In this document: piece after piece, positions 24,198 to 31,050 of the stretch
Position numbering within the stretch: position 1 is the stretch's first letter
Layout of the letters: each line of letters opens with the position of its first letter
NCBI GenBank assembly: GCA_002335385.1
Contig: DCVK01000008.1
Location: 1 to 64,000 of the forward strand
Origin: Candidatus Aminicenantes bacterium UBA2190
Lineage (GTDB): Bacteria; Acidobacteriota; Aminicenantia; UBA2199
Direction of reading: 5' to 3'
Length of the DNA: 64,000 nucleotides
The notes under the pieces: generated by a model
Seen by the model: the letters and a program-made list of their open reading frames with translations, nothing else
Told to the model about the DNA's origin: nothing
Databases searched by the model: none
Position numbers and translations under genes: made by a program

Positions 24198-24226
24198 TTG
24201 ACTTTTGTTGCATTTTTTTGCACAAT
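24198..24226 (+). promoter_or_regulatory. Promoter of the AT-rich membrane-protein gene
   Basis: TTGACT (24198-24203), 17-nt spacer, CACAAT (24221-24226). The -10 is a weak match. Confidence 0.4.
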
Positions 24227-24280
24227 CAGAATTGCGTAAGGAAGAGAATCGGCTCATTCTAAAATAATCGAGGTTAAAAA

Positions 24281-24670
24281 ATGACTAGGGAAGAATGGTC
24301 ATTCTGGGATGGCACGGGAACATGGCGAACCCCATCCGTTGCCATTGCTATGATCATTTATTCAATATTCTTGATGATTTTCGTTTATTTTTGGTTGAAG
24401 AAATATTTGTCACGAGATAGATCAAAAAGAAAGTACCTAAGCATTGCGATTTTTTTCTTTTTGTCAGCTTGGCTCATAAACATCCTTGCTCAACTTATTG
24501 AGAATATAGTGTTGAACAAGATAAAAGGATGGATCGGTCTTCATCTTTTTTGGGGAGCCCCCTTGGATGTCATCATAACAATCCTACTGCCTCTTCTCCC
24601 GCCGGCTGTTTTGGGATTCGTAATGCTCATTCGTTCGAAGTGCAATCAAGGCGACTTAAATGATATTTGA
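24281..24670 (+). CDS. Small integral membrane protein, AT-rich, unknown family
   Basis: A 129-residue protein with about three membrane helices: AIAMIIYSIFLMIFVYFWLK; YLSIAIFFFLSAWLINILAQ; DVIITILLPLLPPAVLGFVM. The gene and its 100-base upstream region are visibly AT-rich with A/T third positions (ATT, AAA, TTT), unlike all neighbours. That suggests recent acquisition. No family is recognised. It overlaps the start of the HIT-like gene by 11 bases. Confidence 0.6.
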   Translation: MTREEWSFWDGTGTWRTPSVAIAMIIYSIFLMIFVYFWLKKYLSRDRSKRKYLSIAIFFFLSAWLINILAQLIENIVLNKIKGWIGLHLFWGAPLDVIITILLPLLPPAVLGFVMLIRSKCNQGDLNDI

Positions 24671-25091
24671 AAATGAGATATTCGCAATCGATAGAAACAT
24701 GGAGTGCGCCATCCCGGGCTATTTGGTCCTGCGGCTGAAGGGCGGCGAAACAAGCCTGGCTGAATTAAGTCCCGAGAAAGCGGAGGCGTTGGGCGTGCTG
24801 CTGGCCCGCGCGGCCAGGGCCATCGAAGCCGCGGTGGGAGCGGAGCGGGTGTACGTGCTTTCGTTTTGCGAGGTTGACCGCCGGCTCCATTTCCACCTGT
24901 TCCCGCGCTCGGCCTGGCTGCTGAAGGAATACCACAAGGCCAACTTCAACGCCAATGAAGCGATCGACGGCCCCATGCTTTTTTCCTGGGCGCGCAGCGT
25001 TTTTGGGCCGGGCAGCCATATACCCAAGGGCATGTCCGACGCGGCCGCCGCCGGAGCGGCGATCCGCTCTATTCTGGAAGTGAAGGAATGA
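24660..25091 (+). CDS. HIT-like nucleotide hydrolase/transferase family protein
   Basis: A 143-residue protein with the histidine-triad signature in degenerate form: RRLHFHLFPRS. The catalytic middle His and the last His are present, but the first His of HxHxH is replaced by Arg. The upstream segment (ERVYVLSFCEVDRR) and C-terminal SWARSVFGPGSHIPKGMSDA fit a small HIT fold. HIT proteins hydrolyse dinucleoside polyphosphates or nucleoside phosphoramidates. The substrate is unknown. It overlaps the LOG-type gene downstream by four bases. Confidence 0.7.
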   Translation: MIFENEIFAIDRNMECAIPGYLVLRLKGGETSLAELSPEKAEALGVLLARAARAIEAAVGAERVYVLSFCEVDRRLHFHLFPRSAWLLKEYHKANFNANEAIDGPMLFSWARSVFGPGSHIPKGMSDAAAAGAAIRSILEVKE

Positions 25092-25684
25092 CCATAAAAC
25101 GGCTCTGCGTTTTCTGCGGCTCGAGCCCCGGTTCACGGCCCGATTATGCCCGGGCGGCCAGGGAACTGGGCGCCCTGCTGGCGCGCCGCGGCATCGGACT
25201 GGTGTTCGGCGGGGGCAAGGTCGGTATGATGGGGCAGCTGGCGCAGGCCGCCCTGGAGAACGGCGGCGAGGTGATCGGCGTCATTCCGCGCGATCTTTAT
25301 GACAGGAATGTGGCATTCAGCGGCTTGACCGACCTGCGGGTCGTGGGCACGATGCACGAGCGCAAGGCGCTGATGGCCGGGCTCGCCGACGGCTTCATGG
25401 CCCTGCCGGGCGGGCTGGGCACCCTGGAGGAAATATTTGAAATTTTGACCTGGGCCCAGCTGGGCATGCATCAGAAGCCCTGCGGCCTTCTCGACATTGC
25501 CGGCTACTTCACCCCGCTGCTGCGCTTCCTCAATCATGTTGCCGAGCAGGGGTTCATCGACCCTCCCCACCGCGCCATGATCCTTTCCGCCGAGTTCCCC
25601 GGAGATCTGCTGCGTCAATTCGAAAACTACAAGCCCATCGTTGCCGACAAGGCCGAATGGGCGCTGGGGCTGACGGAATCGTGA
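25088..25684 (+). CDS. LOG family (TIGR00730) Rossmann-fold protein
   Basis: A 198-residue protein with CGSSPGSRPDYARAA at the N-terminus, GGGKVGMMGQLAQAAL, and the signature LPGGLGTLEEIFEILTWAQL (PGGxGTxxE). The family includes cytokinin-activating LOG enzymes and nucleoside-5'-monophosphate nucleosidases, so nucleotide N-glycosidase activity is likely. It is translationally coupled to the HIT-like gene (ATGA), suggesting a joint nucleotide-salvage or detoxification role. Confidence 0.9.
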   Translation: MTIKRLCVFCGSSPGSRPDYARAARELGALLARRGIGLVFGGGKVGMMGQLAQAALENGGEVIGVIPRDLYDRNVAFSGLTDLRVVGTMHERKALMAGLADGFMALPGGLGTLEEIFEILTWAQLGMHQKPCGLLDIAGYFTPLLRFLNHVAEQGFIDPPHRAMILSAEFPGDLLRQFENYKPIVADKAEWALGLTES

Positions 25685-25735
25685 CAGGAATGGCCGGTTC
25701 GTGAACCTCGGAATATTCTTGATTGGCCGATACTT

Positions 25736-25755
25736 GGGCGGTTAGCGAACCGCCC
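25736..25755. terminator. Hairpin between convergent genes
   Basis: GGGCGGTT and AACCGCCC form an 8-bp perfect stem around AGCG, between the LOG-type gene and the convergent CysQ-like gene. Neither side has a long T-run, so termination strength is uncertain. A second small hairpin (GGTTC..GAACC) lies at 25695-25706. Confidence 0.5.
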
Positions 25756-25770
25756 TTCCTTGCCTTGGCC

Positions 25771-26742
25771 CTATTTCCGTCCGGCCAATTCCGCGATGAT
25801 CTCCAGCACCCGGTCGTGCACGGCTCCGTTGGTGGCCAGGATGCCGCGGTTTCCGGCCAGGGTCTTGCCGCGCGAGAAATCGAGCTTCTTCCCATCAATG
25901 TCGCTGACCCTGCCCCCGGCCTCTTCGACGATCAGGCTGCCGGCGGCGTGGTCCCAGATCTTCTCCCGGTAATCGGGGCTGGCGGGGTTGGGGATGCGCA
26001 GGTAGATGTCGGCCGTCCCCTGGGCGACGATGCCGTACTTGACCTGGCTGTCCATCTGCTCGGGGGGGCTGGATATGTTCAAGCGCCGGGAGATGCCCAG
26101 CTGGGTGTCCTTGTCGCTGTGCGACGATTCATAGCTTTCCACGAATTTCATCTCCTTCGTGTCGGTGAGGGCCGAGGCGCGGACTCGCTCGGCGATGCCG
26201 CCGCCGGCGGCGATTTTCCAGCTCCCCTTGCCGCGGATGGCCCAAAACAAAGTGCCGCCGGCGCTTGATCTCAGGTTGGGACAGCCGAGGATGCCCAGCT
26301 GGACCTGGCCGCCGCTGACCAGGGCCAGGGCAATGGCGAACTGCTCGCCGCGCAGGAACCCCTTGGTGCCGTCGATGGGATCGAGGGTCCAGAACGTGCC
26401 GTCGGGCTCGTCCCCGCCCATGTCGATGAGGTCGCAGATCAGCGCTTCCTCCATGTCGGGATCGTAGCGCTGCAGGTAGTGGACGATCTTGGCCAAAACC
26501 CCGCGGTTCTCCGGACGGCGGATGGCCAGCGAGTCCTCCTCGCCAACGATGGGCATGCCCGGGAAGTGGCTGCCCAGGGCCTTGCAGACCAGGGCCTGGC
26601 TGGCGAAATCGGCGATGGTCACCGGACTGCGGTCGCTCTTGGTCAGCGTCTCCCTGCCGGTCAGGTCGTTCTGGATGGCCGCGGCCATGGCCATGGCCGC
26701 ACTGACGGTTTTCAGGCCGATCTCCTTCTCCTTCTGCAGCAT
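25771..26742 (-). CDS. 3'(2'),5'-bisphosphate nucleotidase / inositol monophosphatase family (CysQ/HAL2-like)
   Basis: A 323-residue metal-dependent phosphatase. The motif TFWTLDPIDGTKGFLRGEQF is the metal-binding DPIDGT block, GEEDSLAIRRPENRGVL supplies an acidic ligand, and the C-terminal KIWDHAAGSLIVEEAGG completes the site. The GFLRG form and length place it with the yeast HAL2 / plant SAL1 type 3'-phosphoadenosine-5'-phosphate phosphatases. Role: recycling of PAP from sulfate-activation or from coenzyme A-type transfer reactions. It is the last gene after gmd and the cupin gene, with a 40-base gap. Confidence 0.9.
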   Translation of the reverse strand: MLQKEKEIGLKTVSAAMAMAAAIQNDLTGRETLTKSDRSPVTIADFASQALVCKALGSHFPGMPIVGEEDSLAIRRPENRGVLAKIVHYLQRYDPDMEEALICDLIDMGGDEPDGTFWTLDPIDGTKGFLRGEQFAIALALVSGGQVQLGILGCPNLRSSAGGTLFWAIRGKGSWKIAAGGGIAERVRASALTDTKEMKFVESYESSHSDKDTQLGISRRLNISSPPEQMDSQVKYGIVAQGTADIYLRIPNPASPDYREKIWDHAAGSLIVEEAGGRVSDIDGKKLDFSRGKTLAGNRGILATNGAVHDRVLEIIAELAGRK

Positions 26743-26782
26743 GGTTCCCTCCTTTTCCCGCTTGATTTGGGGTGAAGCGCGC

Positions 26783-27136
26783 CTAGCAGCGGTCGAAGTC
26801 GTCCTGGTAGCGGACGATGTCGTCCTCGCCCAGGTAGGCGCCGGTCTGCACCTCGATGAACAACAGCTCCTCCACTCCCGGGTTCTCCATGCGGTGCCGG
26901 CTCCGCTTGGGGATGAAGACCGACTGGTGCGGCGCCAGGAGGACCGTTTCGTCGTCCAGAGTGAACCGGGCCTGCCCCTGCACCATCACCCAGTTCTCGG
27001 CGCGCTGTTCGTGGCTCTGCAGCGACAGGCGCTTCCCCGGCCTGACCATGATGCGCTTCACCTTGAGGCCGGGCTCCTCGTAGAGGATCTCGAACCAGCC
27101 CCAGGGGCGTTCTTCCCTGGCGTTCAATTGATTCAC
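26783..27136 (-). CDS. Mannose-6-phosphate isomerase-type cupin (type II PMI-like)
   Basis: A 117-residue single-domain cupin. ERPWGWFEILYEEPGLKVKR, PGKRLSLQSHEQRAENWVMV (metal-ligand His and Glu) and IPKRSRHRMENPG match the C-terminal isomerase domain of ManC-type bifunctional enzymes. Role: fructose-6-P to mannose-6-P, or a regulatory cupin in GDP-mannose synthesis. It starts with GTG at 27136 overlapping the gmd stop (GTGA), so it is coupled to gmd. That pairing supports the GDP-mannose pathway assignment. Confidence 0.86.
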   Translation of the reverse strand: MNQLNAREERPWGWFEILYEEPGLKVKRIMVRPGKRLSLQSHEQRAENWVMVQGQARFTLDDETVLLAPHQSVFIPKRSRHRMENPGVEELLFIEVQTGAYLGEDDIVRYQDDFDRC

Positions 27137-28107
27137 AGGCGATAGTCCTTCTTGAGCAGCGCCATATCGGCGTCGACCATCATCCTGACCAGCTCGGCAA
27201 AATGGACCTTGGGCTGCCAGCCCAGAACCTTGCGGGCCTTGGACGCGTCGCCGCACAGCAGGTCGACCTCGGCCGGGCGGATCAGCTTCTTGTCCAGGAC
27301 GACGAAGTCGCGGTAGTCGAGGTCGACATGGGAGAAGGCGATCTCCACCAGCTCCTGGACCGAGTGCGTCTCGCCGCTGGCGATGACGAAGTCGTCGGGA
27401 TTGTCCTGCTGCAGCATGAGCCATATGGCCTCGACGTAGTCCAAGGCGTAGCCCCAGTCGCGCTTGGCCTCGAGATTGCCCAGGCGCAGTTCCCGGCCCA
27501 GGCCCAATTTGATCTTGGCGGCGTTGTAGGTCACCTTGCGGGTGACGAACTCGATGCCCCGCCGCGGCGATTCGTGGTTGAACAGGATGCCCGAGGCGCC
27601 GAAGATATCGTAACTTTCGCGGTAATTGACCGTGATCCAATGCCCGTACACCTTGGCCACCCCGTAGGGGCTGCGCGGATGGAAGGGGGTGGTCTCGGTC
27701 TGGGGGTTTTCCTTGACCTTGCCGAACATCTCCGAGGATGAGGCCTGGTAGAAGCGGATGCGCGGGTTGACGGCGCGGATGGCCTCCAGCATGCGCGTGA
27801 CGCCGATGGCCGTGAACTCGGCGGTCAGCACCGGCTGGTCCCAGGAGGTGGGCACGAAGCTCATGGCGGCCAGGTTGTACACCTCGTCGGGCTGCGCCTC
27901 CTCGATGATCTTGCTGATCGAGTACTGGTCCAGCAGGTCGGCCTGGCGGATCCGGATGCGGTCCTTGATGTGCTCGATGCGGTCGAACTTTTCCATGCTG
28001 GAACGGCGGACCATACCGTAGACCTCGTAGCCTTTTCCCAGCAGGAGGTCGGCCAGGTAGGAACCGTCCTGGCCGGTGACGCCGGTGATCAACGCTTTTT
28101 TGGCCAT
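27133..28107 (-). CDS. gmd: GDP-mannose 4,6-dehydratase
   Basis: A 324-residue short-chain dehydrogenase/reductase that makes GDP-4-keto-6-deoxymannose, precursor of GDP-fucose, GDP-rhamnose or GDP-perosamine. NAD(P)-binding motif ITGVTGQDGSYLADLLL is at the N-terminus, the active-site block includes QASSSEMFGKVKENPQTETT and SPYGVAKVYGHWITVNYRES, and FNHESPRRGIEFVTRKVT is characteristic of Gmd. ATG at 28107 is chosen because GGAGGAGCGATT lies just upstream. No fucose or rhamnose reductase gene is in the window. Confidence 0.95.
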   Translation of the reverse strand: MAKKALITGVTGQDGSYLADLLLGKGYEVYGMVRRSSMEKFDRIEHIKDRIRIRQADLLDQYSISKIIEEAQPDEVYNLAAMSFVPTSWDQPVLTAEFTAIGVTRMLEAIRAVNPRIRFYQASSSEMFGKVKENPQTETTPFHPRSPYGVAKVYGHWITVNYRESYDIFGASGILFNHESPRRGIEFVTRKVTYNAAKIKLGLGRELRLGNLEAKRDWGYALDYVEAIWLMLQQDNPDDFVIASGETHSVQELVEIAFSHVDLDYRDFVVLDKKLIRPAEVDLLCGDASKARKVLGWQPKVHFAELVRMMVDADMALLKKDYRL

Positions 28108-28129
28108 AATCGCTCCTCCGTGAGTGTTC

Positions 28130-28158
28130 ATTGTAGCCGAATCCAGACGAGTCGTCAA
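28130..28158 (-). promoter_or_regulatory. Promoter of gmd-cupin-CysQ operon
   Basis: Minus strand TTGACG (28153-28158), 17-nt spacer, TACAAT (28130-28135), about 22 nt before the gmd ATG. Confidence 0.7.
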
Positions 28159-28181
28159 TCTTTGCTACGGACCGGTAAAAA

Positions 28182-28306
28182 GGGAAGAGAGAGGGAAGAA
28201 TGAGGGAAGAAAGAGGGAGGAGAAAGTGGGAATAGCCCTTTCGGGAACTCTTTCCCACTCTGTCTTTCCCTCTGCCCTTCCCTCTCTCTTCCCAGTTCTT
28301 CCCTGA
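28182..28306. repeat. 11-nt-periodic purine repeat with inverted pyrimidine arm
   Basis: The left arm 28182-28225 has four 11-nt units: GGGAAGAGAGA, GGGAAGAATGA, GGGAAGAAAGA, GGGAGGAGAAA. The right arm (about 28250-28306) is CTTTCCC-type pyrimidine repeats with a roughly 12-nt period, approximately the inverse complement. AGTGGGAA/TTCCCACT close the apex around CCCTTTCGGG. It is transcribed toward neither gene of the pair and lies between divergent gmd and the small coiled-coil gene. Confidence 0.72.
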
Positions 28307-28334
28307 GATCAAAATGGCACGGATACCGCTCGAT

Positions 28335-28363
28335 TTGAAAACTGGTTCTGAAAGTTTTATAAT
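28335..28363 (+). promoter_or_regulatory. Promoter of the small coiled-coil gene
   Basis: TTGAAA (28335-28340), 17-nt spacer, perfect TATAAT (28358-28363). The ATG at 28381 is 17 nt beyond the -10 box. Confidence 0.7.
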
Positions 28364-28380
28364 CAGAACAGAGAAACGCA

Positions 28381-28572
28381 ATGCGCCTGGATGACTACAT
28401 CAATGTCCTGCTGGTTAAAATGAAGATCTCCCACAAACAGATCGAACGGCAGCTGCTGCAGTGGCTGCTGGAATTGCGCACGCTGCGCGGGCATGTCCGG
28501 GAGCTGGAGCTGGAGAACAGAAGGCTGAAAAAGGATTACGAGAAGGTGGTCAGGCAGAGCGAAAAGAACTGA
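28381..28572 (+). CDS. Small coiled-coil protein, unknown function
   Basis: A 63-residue protein, MRLDDYINVLLVKMKISHKQ then IERQLLQWLLELRTLRGHVR and ELELENRRLKKDYEKVVRQS, with leucines in a heptad pattern over residues 20-50. It is a monocistronic gene with its own strong promoter, placed between two intergenic repeat arrays. The pattern resembles small cell-division or septum coiled coils (ZapA/FtsB-like), but there is no diagnostic motif. The frame is open, short and in a non-shadow region. I do not assign a function. Confidence 0.6.
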   Translation: MRLDDYINVLLVKMKISHKQIERQLLQWLLELRTLRGHVRELELENRRLKKDYEKVVRQSEKN

Positions 28573-28580
28573 AAACAAAA

Positions 28581-28752
28581 GAGGTTCGAGGTTCGACGTT
28601 CGAAGTTCGAAGTTGAAGATCCCCGTAAACTCGATTTGAGTGCATTATTGACTACAGTGAGGGATCCAATAAAAGGCCGGCAATGATCCTCCGTAAGAAA
28701 TTATTTCGCTGAAGGTTTTCCAGCCTCGAACATCGAACCTCGAACATCGAAC
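28581..28752. repeat. Heptamer-periodic inverted repeat (GAAGTTC-type)
   Basis: The left arm 28581-28615: GAGGTTC, GAGGTTC, GACGTTC, GAAGTTC, GAAGTTG. The right arm 28725-28752: CTCGAAC, ATCGAAC, CTCGAAC, ATCGAAC. The arms are inverse complements in the common core GTTCGA/TCGAAC, about 110 nt apart, with an AT-rich interior. Confidence 0.78.
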
Positions 28753-28767
28753 TTTTTTCGTCTGTCG

Positions 28768-29715
28768 TCAGCCCAGTGCCTTCTTGATCTCTTCCTTGAG
28801 CAACGGCACTACCGTGAACAGGTCGCCGACGATGCCGTAGTCGGCTTTCTTGAAGATCGGCGCTTCCGGATCCTTGTTGATGGCCACGATGACCTTGGAT
28901 GTCTTCATGCCCACGAAGTGCTGGATGGCCCCGGAGATGCCGCAGGCGATGTAGAGCTTGGGGTTGACGACCTTGCCGGTCTGGCCCACCTGCATGTCGG
29001 AGGAGGCGAAGCCGGCGTCGACGGCGGCCCGCGAAGCCCCGACCCCCGCATTCAAGACCTTGGCCAGGTCCTCCAGGATAACGAAGTTCTCCCTGGCCTT
29101 CATGGCCCGGCCGCCGGAGACGATGATCTCGGCCTCGGTCAGGTCAACCCTCTGTGAGGCGCTCTGGATGACCTCGACGATGCGCGTCCGCGGCTCGGTC
29201 ATGTCCAGGGCCATGCTCTTGAGCTCCGGGGCGCTGCCGGCGACCACGGCTTCCACGGGGATGACGTTGGGCCTGACGGTGAACAGTGCCCTTTGGCCCT
29301 CGACCCGGTACTCGGCCAGCAGCTTGCCGGAATAGACCGGCTTGATGGCCTGGCGTTTTTCCAGGTCTACAGCCAGGCAGTCGCTGATCAGGCCGGCCTT
29401 GGCCTTGGCGGCGAGGCGCGGAAAGAGGTCTTTGCCCTGTGCCGAAAAGGCACCCAGGAACGCATCCAGCTTGAACTCTTCGATGACCGCCGCCAGCGTG
29501 GCGGCATAGCGGTCGGGCTGGTAGGAGAGGTCGGCGCCCTGCACCTGGACGACGACCTGCACGCCCCTGAGCTCATCCATATAGGGTTGGGGGTCGGCGC
29601 AGAACACGACGGCGTGAACCTTGTGCCCGCTTTTGGCAGCCAGGGTCAGCAGCTCGCGGTTCGCCTTCTTGAACCCCCCTTTCTTCAATTCGATGTATAG
29701 TCCGATGTTGGCCAT
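28768..29715 (-). CDS. etfA: Electron transfer flavoprotein alpha subunit
   Basis: A 315-residue FAD-binding subunit. The C-terminal FAD-binding domain carries FVILEDLAKVLNAGVGASRA, SSDMQVGQTGKVVNPKLYIA and CGISGAIQHFVGMKTSKVIV; DYGIVGDLFTVVPLLKEEIK ends the protein. With EtfB it passes electrons from acyl-CoA dehydrogenases to the quinone pool or, in bifurcating complexes, to ferredoxin. ATG 29715 is chosen because AGGAG lies at ideal distance; a second ATG is two codons upstream. It follows etfB after a 9-base gap. Confidence 0.96.
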   Translation of the reverse strand: MANIGLYIELKKGGFKKANRELLTLAAKSGHKVHAVVFCADPQPYMDELRGVQVVVQVQGADLSYQPDRYAATLAAVIEEFKLDAFLGAFSAQGKDLFPRLAAKAKAGLISDCLAVDLEKRQAIKPVYSGKLLAEYRVEGQRALFTVRPNVIPVEAVVAGSAPELKSMALDMTEPRTRIVEVIQSASQRVDLTEAEIIVSGGRAMKARENFVILEDLAKVLNAGVGASRAAVDAGFASSDMQVGQTGKVVNPKLYIACGISGAIQHFVGMKTSKVIVAINKDPEAPIFKKADYGIVGDLFTVVPLLKEEIKKALG

Positions 29716-29724
29716 GGTCATCTC

Positions 29725-30495
29725 CTAGAGTACCTTCGCTTCGTCGCGCAGCAGTTTCACCAGCTCGTGGACCGCGGCCGCCGGCTCACCGGGGATCACC
29801 CGTCCCTGCGGCTTCTCGGCCGGGGACGACAACTTGAGCAGGCTGACCAGGTTCGCGGCTTCCCCGACGCCGGTCTCAGCCAGGGTCACCTTGCGGATCT
29901 CGATCTTCTTGGCCTTCATGATGCCCATCATCGAGGCGTAGCGGGGGGTGTTCAGCCCCTTGGCCGCCGCCACGGCGCAGGGGACGGCCATCTCGATCAC
30001 TTCGCGGGCGCCTTCGTCGATCTCGCGCTCGACCCGGACCTTCTGGCCGTCAAAGGCGAACGCCAGGACATTGGTCGCCACCGGGATGGACAGCTCTTCC
30101 GCCAGCAGGATATGCAACTGGGATGCGTCGTCGTCGATGGCCTGCCGGCCGAGGAATACCACGCCGAAATCCTTATCGGCACGGATCACGTGGGCCAGGG
30201 CCTTCGCCGTGTTGGCGCTGTCCAGGACAACGGCGCAGTCGACGTGCACCGCTGAGTCGGCGCCCATGGCCAGGGCGGTGCGCAGGGCGTTCTGCGCGCG
30301 TTCCGGTCCCAGGCACACCGCGGTCACCTTGGAGCCGGAAAGCTTTTCCTTCAGTTTCAGTGCCTCCTCGATCGCGTACTCGTCGTAGGGGCTGATGATC
30401 CACTTGACGTTGGCTTCGTTGATCGACTTGCCATCCTTGACCAGGATCGTGGCCTCGGTATCGGGGACTTGCTTGATGCAAACGTAAATATTCAC
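29725..30495 (-). CDS. etfB: Electron transfer flavoprotein beta subunit
   Basis: A 256-residue AMP-binding subunit with MNIYVCIKQVPDTEATILVK, INEANVKWIISPYDEYAIEE, VTAVCLGPERAQNALRTALA and DFGVVFLGRQAIDDDASQLH, all EtfB signatures. Downstream VPCAVAAAKGLNTPRYASMM is the adenine-binding segment. It opens the etfBA operon from a consensus promoter about 65 bases upstream. No acyl-CoA dehydrogenase or ETF:quinone oxidoreductase gene adjoins it. Confidence 0.97.
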   Translation of the reverse strand: MNIYVCIKQVPDTEATILVKDGKSINEANVKWIISPYDEYAIEEALKLKEKLSGSKVTAVCLGPERAQNALRTALAMGADSAVHVDCAVVLDSANTAKALAHVIRADKDFGVVFLGRQAIDDDASQLHILLAEELSIPVATNVLAFAFDGQKVRVEREIDEGAREVIEMAVPCAVAAAKGLNTPRYASMMGIMKAKKIEIRKVTLAETGVGEAANLVSLLKLSSPAEKPQGRVIPGEPAAAVHELVKLLRDEAKVL

Positions 30496-30558
30496 CCTGG
30501 CCTCCTGAAAAATGCCTGATTTTGTCTACAAATGACGAATTTCACCGAACCAGGGACA

Positions 30559-30587
30559 TTTATAGCCGAAAAGCGGCGGCTTGTCAA
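30559..30587 (-). promoter_or_regulatory. Promoter of etfBA
   Basis: Minus strand perfect TTGACA (30582-30587), 17-nt spacer, TATAAA (30559-30564). The leader to the etfB ATG is about 57 nt. Confidence 0.72.
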
Positions 30588-30603
30588 CCGTTCCGGGCCC
30601 GCC

Positions 30604-31050
30604 CTAGAGGTGGATGAAAAATCCTCCGCAGATGCGGGTCTTGTCGGCCTCCGGCAGGTTCAGCCAGCGCACGTCGGCGCGCAGGGAGATCATGGAGGTC
30701 AGGAAGAAGTGGAACCCGCCGCCGATGAAGGTATAGAAATCATAGTCGCCGAAACGGAAATTCAGCCTGGCGAACTCGGCGCCGGCGCCCAGCACGGCGT
30801 AAGGGGCGAAGATGCCGAACTTCGGGCGCAGTTTCACCGCCGCGCTCAGGCTGTTCATCCCCGTTTCGGAGATGCGGCAGCCTTCGAATTCAAACTTGAG
30901 CATGGGCACGATGGTCCCGGAGCCGACCGATATGCCGTAGAAAAAGCTGGACGGCCGGTTGACGGAGCCGGCGACCAGGCCCAGGTCCAGGGCGGGGGCG
31001 GACAGGCACAAGGAGAGGAGGGCGGCGAAGCAGAGCGCTTTTTTAATCAT
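30604..31050 (-). CDS. Small outer-membrane beta-barrel-like protein
   Basis: A 148-residue exported protein (signal peptide MIKKALCFAALLSLCLSAPA) rich in alternating aromatic/hydrophobic beta strands (GLVAGSVNRPSSFFYGISVG; FAPYAVLGAGAEFARLNFRF; FYTFIGGGFHFFLTSMISLR) and ending in FIHL. The last residue is hydrophobic rather than the classical Phe. The layout suggests an 8-stranded barrel such as OmpX/OmpW-like. It overlaps the substrate-binding-protein gene upstream by 8 bases and is the last gene of the long minus-strand run. Confidence 0.65.
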   Translation of the reverse strand: MIKKALCFAALLSLCLSAPALDLGLVAGSVNRPSSFFYGISVGSGTIVPMLKFEFEGCRISETGMNSLSAAVKLRPKFGIFAPYAVLGAGAEFARLNFRFGDYDFYTFIGGGFHFFLTSMISLRADVRWLNLPEADKTRICGGFFIHL

